64,000 nt of DNA from Caryophanales bacterium UBA6865 (GTDB taxonomy: Bacteria; Bacillota_I; Bacilli_A; RFN20; CAG-826). Below the pieces are notes generated by a model. The model was not told the origin of the DNA, made no database searches, and saw only the letters and a program-made list of their open reading frames with translations. Below, one piece after another: positions 1 through 7,487 of this stretch. Positions within the stretch are counted from its first letter, which is position 1; each line of letters begins with the position of its first letter. The stretch covers positions 62,001-126,000 of the forward strand of contig DKCV01000021.1 of the NCBI GenBank assembly GCA_002449265.1. Reading direction: 5' to 3'. Both the position numbers and the translations under genes were made by a program.

Positions 1-429
1 TCTAGCCAAGATGATACATTTTCGGTATCGATTACTGGAGAAGTAAAAAGAACGGGCACTTATAACGTTCCCACCGGCAGCACTTTATTGACGTTAATCG
101 AGGCCGCTAGTGGTGTGACAAGCAACGCCGATTCTAAAGCCTATAATACGGAGTTTTTGTTAAGCGCGGGTCAATCGTTCTATATTGCTCCTCTTTACGA
201 TAATAGTAACACCTGCTCCGTCTCTCCTATTGATAAAGTCAATATCAATAGCGCGGACAAGACAACGCTTATGAAAGTCAGCGCTTTTTCGTCTACCATC
301 GCGAGCGCGATTATCGAATATCGAGAAAAAACCGCGTCTTTTGGGCGAATCGAAGAACTAAAAAATGTGACTGGGATAGGAAATGCGATATTCGCCAAAG
401 CGAAAGATTTCGTTACCCTTGTGGACTAA
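1..429 (+). CDS. comEA: ComEA competence DNA receptor (5' end cut by window edge)
   Basis: The frame is open from base 1, so the N-terminus (normally a membrane anchor) lies outside the window. The visible part starts with an SLBB-type segment (VSITGEVKRTGTY...) and continues into a C-terminal helix-hairpin-helix DNA-binding region beginning VNINSAD. In the ComEA family this protein binds incoming double-stranded DNA at the cell surface and hands it to ComEC. The second hairpin keeps the GIG turn (VTGIGNAI), but at the first hairpin the usual LPGIG is replaced by VSAFSS. The following gene is comEC, whose ORF overlaps this one, as in Bacillus. Identification is firm from domain order and context; retained DNA-binding strength is uncertain. 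Confidence 0.9.
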   Translation, partial: SSQDDTFSVSITGEVKRTGTYNVPTGSTLLTLIEAASGVTSNADSKAYNTEFLLSAGQSFYIAPLYDNSNTCSVSPIDKVNINSADKTTLMKVSAFSSTIASAIIEYREKTASFGRIEELKNVTGIGNAIFAKAKDFVTLVD

Positions 430-2488
430 GAAAAAGACGTTTGTCGCCTTTTTCCTACTATTAGGAATTGTAACCGGAAGCAATCTTGCTTTTTATTACC
501 GAAAATTTTATCTTTTGCCCTTCTTTATCATCCTTGTTCTTTTATTTTCAATTTTTGCTTTGCGAAAAGGAAAGATGTTTTTAGGAATCTATCTACTTAC
601 TTCTCTATTTTCATTTTCTCTTCAAGTGATTTCCTTTCCTATCGAAGTGGAAGAAAAATGCGAAATTGTTGGCATGGTGATTGAAACAAAGAAAAATTAT
701 TTTTTCTTGAAGAGCGGGATTCATCGTTATTACGTCTACGAAAAAGATAATGAGAGGGAAATTGGCGATTTTCTTCTTATTAACGGCAAGAAAGAAGAAT
801 TTATCGAAACGAAATACGAAAGCCATTTTTCGTTTCAAGATTATCTTGCTTCGCGAGGAATCAAATACTCGTTGCGAGCTTATTCGATCACACCGAAATT
901 TGAAATGCCATTTCGTCTAAGGAGCAACGAAAAGATATTTCTTTCCTATTTTGACGAAGAAACCCGCCCTTTATTAGATAGCCTTCTTTTTGATAAAAAA
1001 GACAGCCAAAGCGAATTCTTAACGCAAGCGACCAGCTTAGGAATTTTGTATCTATTTTCTAGTAGTGGCATTTATTTAGGCATTGCTCTTCGAATTATTG
1101 AAGGCACCGCTAGAAAGTTTCTAAGCGAGCGAGGAACCAAATATGTTTCTTTTGTTACTCTTATCCTTCTTTCCCCTTTTTATATCGCAAAACTAGGATA
1201 TTATCGAGTTTTTCTTTCGCGAGTTATTGGCACAATCTATCAAAATAAAGAAGGCGGAATTGATGCTTTAGGGAAAACGTCGCTCGTTGGAATAATTCTT
1301 TATTTATTTTCTTTTCGCTCCCCTTTAAGAAGCGCCTATTTACTTGGAATAGGAATTTCTCTTAACCATTCTTTTTTGTCGACCATTATTTCTCGAATTG
1401 ATTCAAAACGGAAAAGAAAAATTGTTTCTTCTTTTTCTTTCCATAGCTTTTTAATTCCGAATTTAGTTTCGAATTCTTCCATTCATTTATTCGCTTATCT
1501 TTATTCTTTGTTCCTTCCTTTTCTTCTTTTTCCTTTCCGGTTTATCGCAATCTTATCGTTTTTCACAATACCTTTCGTTCCTTTCCTTAATGGTTATGCG
1601 TCTTTATTGAGTTCTGTGCTTTCTTTCTTAGAAAAAATAGATGTCATTATTCCTATTGGTGGAGGGTCTAACGCATATTTGTCACTTCTCTATTATTGTT
1701 TTTATTATGCATTTTTCTATTTGAGTGAATGCGGCTTTAGTAAGGCAAAGAAAATGGCTCCGGCCTTATTCGCTTTCATTTTGCTAATTCGCGCGATGCC
1801 GATATCACAACATTTCAGCGATGAAGTTACTTTTATTAATGTGGGGCAAGGCGATGCGATTTTAATTCGCGAAAAAGGGAAAAGCGTTTTGTTAGATACA
1901 GGGGGCGTCACCAGTTTTGATTTAGGAAAAGAAGTGGATTTATCTTATTTATATAAACGACGGATTTATCATCTTGATGCCGTAATTGCTAGTCATGGAG
2001 ATTATGACCATATAGGGGCTTATGCGTCGCTTAAGAAGCTGATTCCTATCAAAAATTATTATGATTCTCCTTCTTCTTTTCCGCTAAAAATCGGCAATAT
2101 GGAATTTAAAAATCTTAATCTTTATGGAGGAAATGAAGAGAACGATAAATCACTTGTTTTGTCACTAAACCATTTAGGGAAAAGGTGGCTATTTATGGGA
2201 GACGCTCCTAAGAAAATCGAAGAAAAAATCATTCAAGATAATCCAAATTTAAGATGCGATGTTCTTAAAGTTGGTCACCATGGAAGTAATACATCTACTT
2301 CTGACTTATTTTTAAGAACAGTGCAGCCGAAAGTCGCAATCATTAGCGTTGGTGCAAGAAACAAATTTGGACATCCTGACCCAACAACTTTAGCAAAGCT
2401 TGAGGCGAACGGCATTACCATTAGACGTACCGATTTAGAAGGAACGATTTCCTATATTTCCTACATGAATTCTCCAATAAAAATATGA
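383..2488 (+). CDS. comEC: ComEC/Rec2 DNA uptake channel
   Basis: 701 residues. An N-terminal pair of membrane segments and an OB-like soluble loop (about residues 90-150) are followed by the polytopic Competence domain (about 190-480). The C-terminal metallo-beta-lactamase-like domain (about 495-700) has NVGQGDAILI, LLDTGG, SHGDYDHIG and KVGHHGSN. ComEC forms the channel passing one DNA strand into the cytoplasm, and the C-terminal domain is thought to degrade the other strand. The metal-binding histidines and aspartates look intact. The length is slightly below the roughly 750-780 of bacilli. The ATG used overlaps comEA by 47 bases and is preceded by a weak AGGA; an internal TTG near 419 is an alternative but lacks a ribosome-binding site. 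Confidence 0.93.
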   Translation: MRYSPKRKISLPLWTKKKTFVAFFLLLGIVTGSNLAFYYRKFYLLPFFIILVLLFSIFALRKGKMFLGIYLLTSLFSFSLQVISFPIEVEEKCEIVGMVIETKKNYFFLKSGIHRYYVYEKDNEREIGDFLLINGKKEEFIETKYESHFSFQDYLASRGIKYSLRAYSITPKFEMPFRLRSNEKIFLSYFDEETRPLLDSLLFDKKDSQSEFLTQATSLGILYLFSSSGIYLGIALRIIEGTARKFLSERGTKYVSFVTLILLSPFYIAKLGYYRVFLSRVIGTIYQNKEGGIDALGKTSLVGIILYLFSFRSPLRSAYLLGIGISLNHSFLSTIISRIDSKRKRKIVSSFSFHSFLIPNLVSNSSIHLFAYLYSLFLPFLLFPFRFIAILSFFTIPFVPFLNGYASLLSSVLSFLEKIDVIIPIGGGSNAYLSLLYYCFYYAFFYLSECGFSKAKKMAPALFAFILLIRAMPISQHFSDEVTFINVGQGDAILIREKGKSVLLDTGGVTSFDLGKEVDLSYLYKRRIYHLDAVIASHGDYDHIGAYASLKKLIPIKNYYDSPSSFPLKIGNMEFKNLNLYGGNEENDKSLVLSLNHLGKRWLFMGDAPKKIEEKIIQDNPNLRCDVLKVGHHGSNTSTSDLFLRTVQPKVAIISVGARNKFGHPDPTTLAKLEANGITIRRTDLEGTISYISYMNSPIKI

Positions 2489-2491
2489 TTA

Positions 2492-2550
2492 AATATTAGA
2501 ATTAATGTGGTATTATTGGTATAATAATAATATCAAAAGATACTAATATT
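2492..2550 (+). promoter_or_regulatory. Promoter with nested inverted repeats ahead of the Panacea-type regulator
   Basis: A perfect -10 TATAAT lies at 2520-2525; the -35 is poor. The -10 is embedded in an inverted repeat TATTAT-tggt-ATAATA (2511-2526), and an outer inverted repeat AATATTAG (2492-2499) / CTAATATT (2543-2550) flanks it. HTH antitoxin-like proteins commonly repress their own promoter, so these are candidate operators. The AT richness makes chance symmetry possible. Confidence 0.45.
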
Positions 2551-2562
2551 CGAGGTTCGTAT

Positions 2563-3480
2563 ATGAGTAAAATAGTAAATTCCCTTGATAAGAATTTCGA
2601 TAGAGACACCATGATTATCAATCGTGATTCCCTAAGCGAATTAGACCAAACACGGAAGAGCAAGGGCCTATTAACGAGTCTAGAGATAAAAGAAATTCGA
2701 AATAGCTTAGGATTAAATCAAAAAGAATTTTCTTTGCTTCTAGGACTAGGCGAAATTTCGGTCGCCCGTTATGAAACGAAATTGATTCAGTCTCATACGA
2801 TTAATGATTTATTCCTCAAAGCGAAAACTAATCCTCTTTTCCTATATGAAAAATATCAAGAGAATAAGAAAAACCTTTCTTTAGATACGAGAGAGAAACT
2901 TGTGAAGAAAATCAAAATACTTTCTTCTAATGAAGCAATGATTCGCCTATCCAAAGAGAGAGAATATCGCTTTTTAATGCTTCCGTATTTAGAAGAAAGC
3001 TCACTGGTAGGCGATACAAATTTATCGCTGAATGCAATTGCTTCGCTTTTGACTTTAGGGAAAGACGAAAAGGGTTCTTTGACAAGGAACCGTTTTGCTA
3101 AATTTCTCTTTTATTGCGATTTCCTCTCGTTTTCAGAAAATGGAAAAGGAATAACTGGCTTAGTGTACCGAAAGGCGATTGATGGAGTGGAGCCTCTATT
3201 CTACGACGATATTCTTTCTGACCCTCTTTTCAAAAAGACAACGCGCATTGTGTTTGATAAAAATGGTTCTTCTTTTTCGCAAGAGCGCATCGCTACCAAA
3301 GAAAAAATCACGATTGGTCATGAACAAAGAGAAATTGCTAAGCGCGTAAAAGAGCGCTTCCGCTTGCTCTCTGAACATGATTTTTCTCTTTATTGTCTTA
3401 ATGAAAAACCACTAAAAAAGCTAAAGAATGGTGCTCTCGTGGATTATTCGCTTTCATTCACCTTAAGCAATGCAAAATAA
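2563..3480 (+). CDS. XRE-family HTH protein with Panacea (DUF4065/SocA-like) domain
   Basis: 305 residues. Residues about 40-75 form a Cro/CI helix-turn-helix of the MqsA-antitoxin flavour (IKEIRNSLGLNQKEFSLLLG...SVARYE). The C-terminal half contains a segment resembling the Panacea fold (NRFAKFLFYCDFLSF...GITGLVYRKAIDGVEP). In Panacea toxin-antitoxin systems such proteins neutralise an adjacent toxin. Here the neighbours are comEC and holA, and no toxin-sized gene adjoins, so it may be an orphan antitoxin or a stand-alone regulator. It has its own TATAAT promoter and an AGG ribosome-binding site at 2553. The HTH assignment is secure; the Panacea assignment is by motif memory. Confidence 0.7.
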   Translation: MSKIVNSLDKNFDRDTMIINRDSLSELDQTRKSKGLLTSLEIKEIRNSLGLNQKEFSLLLGLGEISVARYETKLIQSHTINDLFLKAKTNPLFLYEKYQENKKNLSLDTREKLVKKIKILSSNEAMIRLSKEREYRFLMLPYLEESSLVGDTNLSLNAIASLLTLGKDEKGSLTRNRFAKFLFYCDFLSFSENGKGITGLVYRKAIDGVEPLFYDDILSDPLFKKTTRIVFDKNGSSFSQERIATKEKITIGHEQREIAKRVKERFRLLSEHDFSLYCLNEKPLKKLKNGALVDYSLSFTLSNAK

Positions 3481-3507
3481 TTTGATTACTTCTATAATTG
3501 TTTTCGT

Positions 3508-4506
3508 ATGATTCAAGTCGTTTATTCTAGTGACCCTCAACTTGCGCTTCTAGGGCTAAATAAAGTCATCAAAGCTACTTTTGGAGAAGAGCTTACTTCT
3601 TTGAATTCCGTAACTCTTGATATGAGCCAAAATACGATGGCTGATTTAGCGGAAGAATGTCTTAATTTGCCCCTTGGCTGTGATAAAAAAGCCGTCATTG
3701 TGAAGAATTGCTTCTTTTTGCTTCCTCCTTCTAGAGGTCGTAACGCCTTAAAGATTCAAAAAGGGGATAAAGAAGAAGCGTTCTTATCTTATTTGGATAA
3801 TCCTGATCCCTTTATATATCTATATATGGCCGTTTATGGCGACAATATTGATAATAAAGGCAAATATGGACATCGTCTAGCTTCTTTAGGAATTAAGCCT
3901 AGCGCCGTTAATGCTTTTACCGAAAGCGATTGGAAAAGCTTCGTTCCTGCCTTTTTTGAGAAAAAAGGCGTCCGTATCACTACTGACGCCTCCAATGAAC
4001 TAATTCGCCGCTTATCGATGGATTATGGTCGCTTTTTAGTGGAACGGCAAAAACTATTGAGCTATGCTTCTTTGACCGGAACATTAAATCTGGATGACAT
4101 CAAAACGCTTATTTCTGAACCTTTAGAAGATAAAAGTTACATGTTATCTAATGCTTTAACGAAAGGCGACGTTAAAGAAGCGTTTCACATCTATAATGAT
4201 TTGAAAATTCAAGGATATGATGAAGTCTCACTTCTCATTCAACTTGCGAATCAATTCCGTAAAATGAATATGGTTAGCTTTTTATTGAAGCAAGGAAAAA
4301 GCGACGGCGTTATCGCTAGTACATTATCTTCAATGAGAATGAGTGTTTATCAAGTTCGCGCGATTGGGAATAACTTAAGGAAGATGAAAATAAACGCTCC
4401 TTCTATTGTGCTAGAAAAAATCTATGAGACGGAAAAATCGATTTTTACGGGAGAAATGGACGCTCCTTTGGCATTCTCTTTGTTTTTGGCTAATTTTCCA
4501 TTATGA
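3508..4506 (+). CDS. holA: DNA polymerase III delta subunit
   Basis: 332 residues, normal length for HolA. The N-terminal pattern is typical of the delta subunit, a P-loop-less AAA+-like clamp-loader arm (MIQVVYSSDPQL..., then KKAVIVKNCFFLL). The C-terminal helical part has the usual LIQLANQFRKM segment. The delta subunit opens the beta clamp during loading. In Firmicutes holA commonly follows comEC, which matches the position here. Its TGA stop overlaps the ATG of the next gene by four bases (ATGA), indicating translational coupling and showing that UGA is a stop in this organism. Confidence 0.9.
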   Translation: MIQVVYSSDPQLALLGLNKVIKATFGEELTSLNSVTLDMSQNTMADLAEECLNLPLGCDKKAVIVKNCFFLLPPSRGRNALKIQKGDKEEAFLSYLDNPDPFIYLYMAVYGDNIDNKGKYGHRLASLGIKPSAVNAFTESDWKSFVPAFFEKKGVRITTDASNELIRRLSMDYGRFLVERQKLLSYASLTGTLNLDDIKTLISEPLEDKSYMLSNALTKGDVKEAFHIYNDLKIQGYDEVSLLIQLANQFRKMNMVSFLLKQGKSDGVIASTLSSMRMSVYQVRAIGNNLRKMKINAPSIVLEKIYETEKSIFTGEMDAPLAFSLFLANFPL

Positions 4507-4949
4507 AAATTGTAATCGTTAGTGACACCCATGGCGATATCGCTTCTTTGGAGAAGGTCTATTTACGGAAACAAAACGCTGATGTTTTTCTTCATGCTGG
4601 GGATAGCGAAGCACCTAGTAATAGCATCGCTCCTTTTGCCGGCGTTAAAGGTAACTGCGATGCCTATTTTGATGAATATCCAAAATTTCGACTTGTGAAT
4701 ACCCCTTTAGGAATTTTGCGAATCGAGCATCATCCTTTTTCTTCTCTTACTCAACTTGAAACACTAAAAAGGGATGATGTAAAAATATTCGTTCATGGGC
4801 ACACCCATAAAAAAGAAGCCACTGAAATTGATGGGATTTATGTCTTTTGCCCTGGGTCTTTATCTTATCCGCGTGATAGTGAAATTGGCTCGTATCTCGT
4901 TTTGGATATCGAGAATAATTCATTAAATTACACATTCAAAAATATTTAA
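4503..4949 (+). CDS. yfcE: YfcE/MJ0936-type metallophosphoesterase
   Basis: 148 residues, a compact calcineurin-like phosphodiesterase. Metal-binding motifs are in order: VSDTHGD (residues 6-12), HAGDSE, GNCD, then the C-terminal VHGHTHKK. Family members hydrolyse small phosphodiesters in vitro with Mn2+ or Ni2+; the physiological substrate is not settled. The start overlaps the holA stop by four bases. No terminator is visible before the next promoter at 4993. Confidence 0.85.
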   Translation: MKIVIVSDTHGDIASLEKVYLRKQNADVFLHAGDSEAPSNSIAPFAGVKGNCDAYFDEYPKFRLVNTPLGILRIEHHPFSSLTQLETLKRDDVKIFVHGHTHKKEATEIDGIYVFCPGSLSYPRDSEIGSYLVLDIENNSLNYTFKNI

Positions 4950-4992
4950 CATTTAACACAAAACAAACGATATTTCCTTATATCTTTAATTA

Positions 4993-5021
4993 TTGAATAA
5001 GTCATTTCTCATTGCTATAAA
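4993..5021 (+). promoter_or_regulatory. Sigma-A promoter for the twin ABC genes
   Basis: TTGAAT (4993-4998), a 17-base spacer, and TATAAA (5016-5021). The predicted start near 5028 leaves a leader of about 33 bases before the ATG at 5061, which has AAGG upstream. Confidence 0.7.
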
Positions 5022-5060
5022 TGGTGCAGATTCGTTTTGAATTACGTTTAAGGTTTTGCA

Positions 5061-7487
5061 ATGAAAATACGTTTAGAAGAAGTCTCAAAATATTATCAAG
5101 ATCAAGGGAAAAACGCCAAAGGCTTAGAAAATGTGTCTTTATCTTTTGAAACCAATGGATCATTTGTTGCGATTACTGGGGAATCAGGTGCTGGGAAAAG
5201 CACTTTGATCCGCATTTTGACCGGAATGGAAGATTTCGATGAAGGCGAAATCTATTTTGATGATATCCCTTTGGCGGGAATTTCCGAAAACGAGAAAAGC
5301 GAAATTTACGCCCGCTACATATCTTTTGTCTTCCAAGATTATAACCTCGTAGAAAGTTTAAAAGCGGTTGATAACATCGTCCTTGCTTTATTAAAGCGCG
5401 GGTATAAAGCAATAGAAGCGAAGGCGAAGGCTTTTGAAGCCCTCCGGAAAGTTGGGCTAGGCAAAAAAGAAGCGATGATGCGAACGTCGAACTTATCCGG
5501 TGGCGAAAGACAAAGAGTCGCCATCGTTAGGTCGCTTGTTTTAGATTCGCCCATCATTATTTTTGATGAGCCAACCGGGAATTTAGACCCTGAAACCGCT
5601 AGAGCGGTTGTAACCCTGATTGATTCGATTAAGGAAAATCGTTTGATTATTTATGTCACCCACGATTACGCTCTTGTTAAAGATATTGCAACGCGTCATA
5701 TTTCAATGAGTGATGGACATATTACTCGCGATGAAACGCTTCGTACAAATAAAACGATTTCCCAAAGCTTGCCTGAGCCTACTCTAAAGAAAATGCTACC
5801 CTCTTCCTATCTTTACGCGAGCAAGGCGTTTGCTTTTTCGCGGATGGGAAGATGCGTTTCTACGATTCTAATTTTATTCTTTTCAACTTGTTTGACCTTC
5901 GGGGTCGCTAGTGGAGCGCTTTTCTCTTTCTTTGAGGATGCGAACATGATCACTGGTTTTCGAAAAATCTACCAAAGCGATGCTATTAATCGTGTCCCTT
6001 TAGGCAATCGCACGGATATTCGAAAGAGCGATCTTTCGATGCAGAATGAAAGGTATCTCGTGAATTATAAAGAAGGAAAAGATTATTACCGTGATCGCGG
6101 CGGGTATTTTCATTCCTTAAAGATAAATTTATTTCCCGAAAAAGAAATTGATCATCTTTTGGCTGATACTAGAAATTCTTTATTTTCTTCTTTGCTAACT
6201 CTTGATTTTAATTTGTCTTTATACGCGCCGAATCACGCAACAAGCATAATGAAACCTAGCTCTAATAGACCCTTAGAATGTTTTCCCGTAAAAATCTATT
6301 TTTACGATGATGGCGAATTTAATAAAAGTAGTTATGGAAAGGCTTTTGGAGTCAATAAATTAATATCTTTAGAGGATGAGCACTTTTTAGAAACGGGACT
6401 TAGTTTCGATAATTCTTCCGCTAAAGAATGCGGAAAAAAGAATGATGAAAAAACGTTGGAATCACTTTTGAAAAGCGCTCCAAAAATCTATATCGAGGAA
6501 GTTCTTTTAAGTAAAGATCCTTCGTTTATCCATTCGAAACCACTTATCGTTGGGAACCAGGATTTGCTTAAAAAAATGCATGATTATCTATCGCTTAATG
6601 TGGAAAAGCTTTCGAATACTTATTGCAAACAAGGGCGATATTTTTCTTTTCGTCATTCACGTTTAATCGATGGAATCTCTTTTAAAGCTTTAAAACTATG
6701 TAACGATAATGCTGTGGAAAAATCTTGCCCAGTTGATTTTTATATGAAAGATAACCCGATATTCTCTTTTGAGGAAAATGAAATTTTGGTGCCATCTTCT
6801 TTCCCAATCGATTCTTCCTATTTTTCTTTAAAAGGGATGAAAATCCCGCTCTCTTTCTTTTTAAATCATCAGAAGAATTTTAAAATTACCCCTTCAAAAG
6901 AAGTGTGTGACGTTTTCTATATACCTTCTTCTTACGAAAATGGACAATTTTTGTTTGACTTCATTATTCAAAAGGGAGGTTATGACTCCTTTTACTGCGC
7001 AAAAATAGACATTGCAAAAGATATCGCCAAGAAGGCTAATGATAACGGGCAAATGAGTGCTTATTACTCGCCTTTAGTAGAACGGAAAGGGTATTATCCC
7101 GTCATTGACTTCTCTAGAGTGAAATTAGACAAAAAGTTAAACGCGTTTTTTAATGTTTTATTTTTCTTTTCTCTTTCTGTTCTCATCAATCGCCTAGGGT
7201 GCTCGATTCTAGCAAAATTCTATTTTCGAAAAGATTATGACCAATCTGTACTTCGCTGGATTGGCTATAGCAAAAAGGACATTGCTATTACCAATGCGAC
7301 TCAATTTTTGACCATCGAAAGCATCCTAGTTTTTACGATTTATCCTTGCTTGCTTTTATTTAATAAAGAATTGCTCACCGTGTTTTTGGCATTCCCTTGG
7401 ACTTATATTGCCGGGGCTATTATGGGATTATCGTTTGCGGTAATGGCCTCCCTCCCGAAAAAAAGAAAAGAAGGTAAAAAAGAATGA
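5061..7487 (+). CDS. ABC exporter with fused ATPase and FtsX/MacB-type permease (first of pair)
   Basis: 808 residues. The N-terminal ATPase is complete: Walker A GESGAGKST (40-48), signature LSGGE (145-149), Walker B IIIFDE (165-170), H-loop His201. A first membrane segment follows at about 260-285, then a soluble, presumably extracytoplasmic region of about 400 residues, then three membrane segments at about 690-800. This four-helix layout is the FtsX/MacB (type VII) architecture, which moves substrates from the outer face or transmits mechanical force rather than importing solutes. The ATPase belongs to the LolD/MacB-like subgroup. It overlaps the next, similarly built gene by four bases, so the two proteins probably pair. 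No peptide precursor, peptidase or two-component gene is adjacent. The substrate is unknown. Confidence 0.8.
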   Translation: MKIRLEEVSKYYQDQGKNAKGLENVSLSFETNGSFVAITGESGAGKSTLIRILTGMEDFDEGEIYFDDIPLAGISENEKSEIYARYISFVFQDYNLVESLKAVDNIVLALLKRGYKAIEAKAKAFEALRKVGLGKKEAMMRTSNLSGGERQRVAIVRSLVLDSPIIIFDEPTGNLDPETARAVVTLIDSIKENRLIIYVTHDYALVKDIATRHISMSDGHITRDETLRTNKTISQSLPEPTLKKMLPSSYLYASKAFAFSRMGRCVSTILILFFSTCLTFGVASGALFSFFEDANMITGFRKIYQSDAINRVPLGNRTDIRKSDLSMQNERYLVNYKEGKDYYRDRGGYFHSLKINLFPEKEIDHLLADTRNSLFSSLLTLDFNLSLYAPNHATSIMKPSSNRPLECFPVKIYFYDDGEFNKSSYGKAFGVNKLISLEDEHFLETGLSFDNSSAKECGKKNDEKTLESLLKSAPKIYIEEVLLSKDPSFIHSKPLIVGNQDLLKKMHDYLSLNVEKLSNTYCKQGRYFSFRHSRLIDGISFKALKLCNDNAVEKSCPVDFYMKDNPIFSFEENEILVPSSFPIDSSYFSLKGMKIPLSFFLNHQKNFKITPSKEVCDVFYIPSSYENGQFLFDFIIQKGGYDSFYCAKIDIAKDIAKKANDNGQMSAYYSPLVERKGYYPVIDFSRVKLDKKLNAFFNVLFFFSLSVLINRLGCSILAKFYFRKDYDQSVLRWIGYSKKDIAITNATQFLTIESILVFTIYPCLLLFNKELLTVFLAFPWTYIAGAIMGLSFAVMASLPKKRKEGKKE

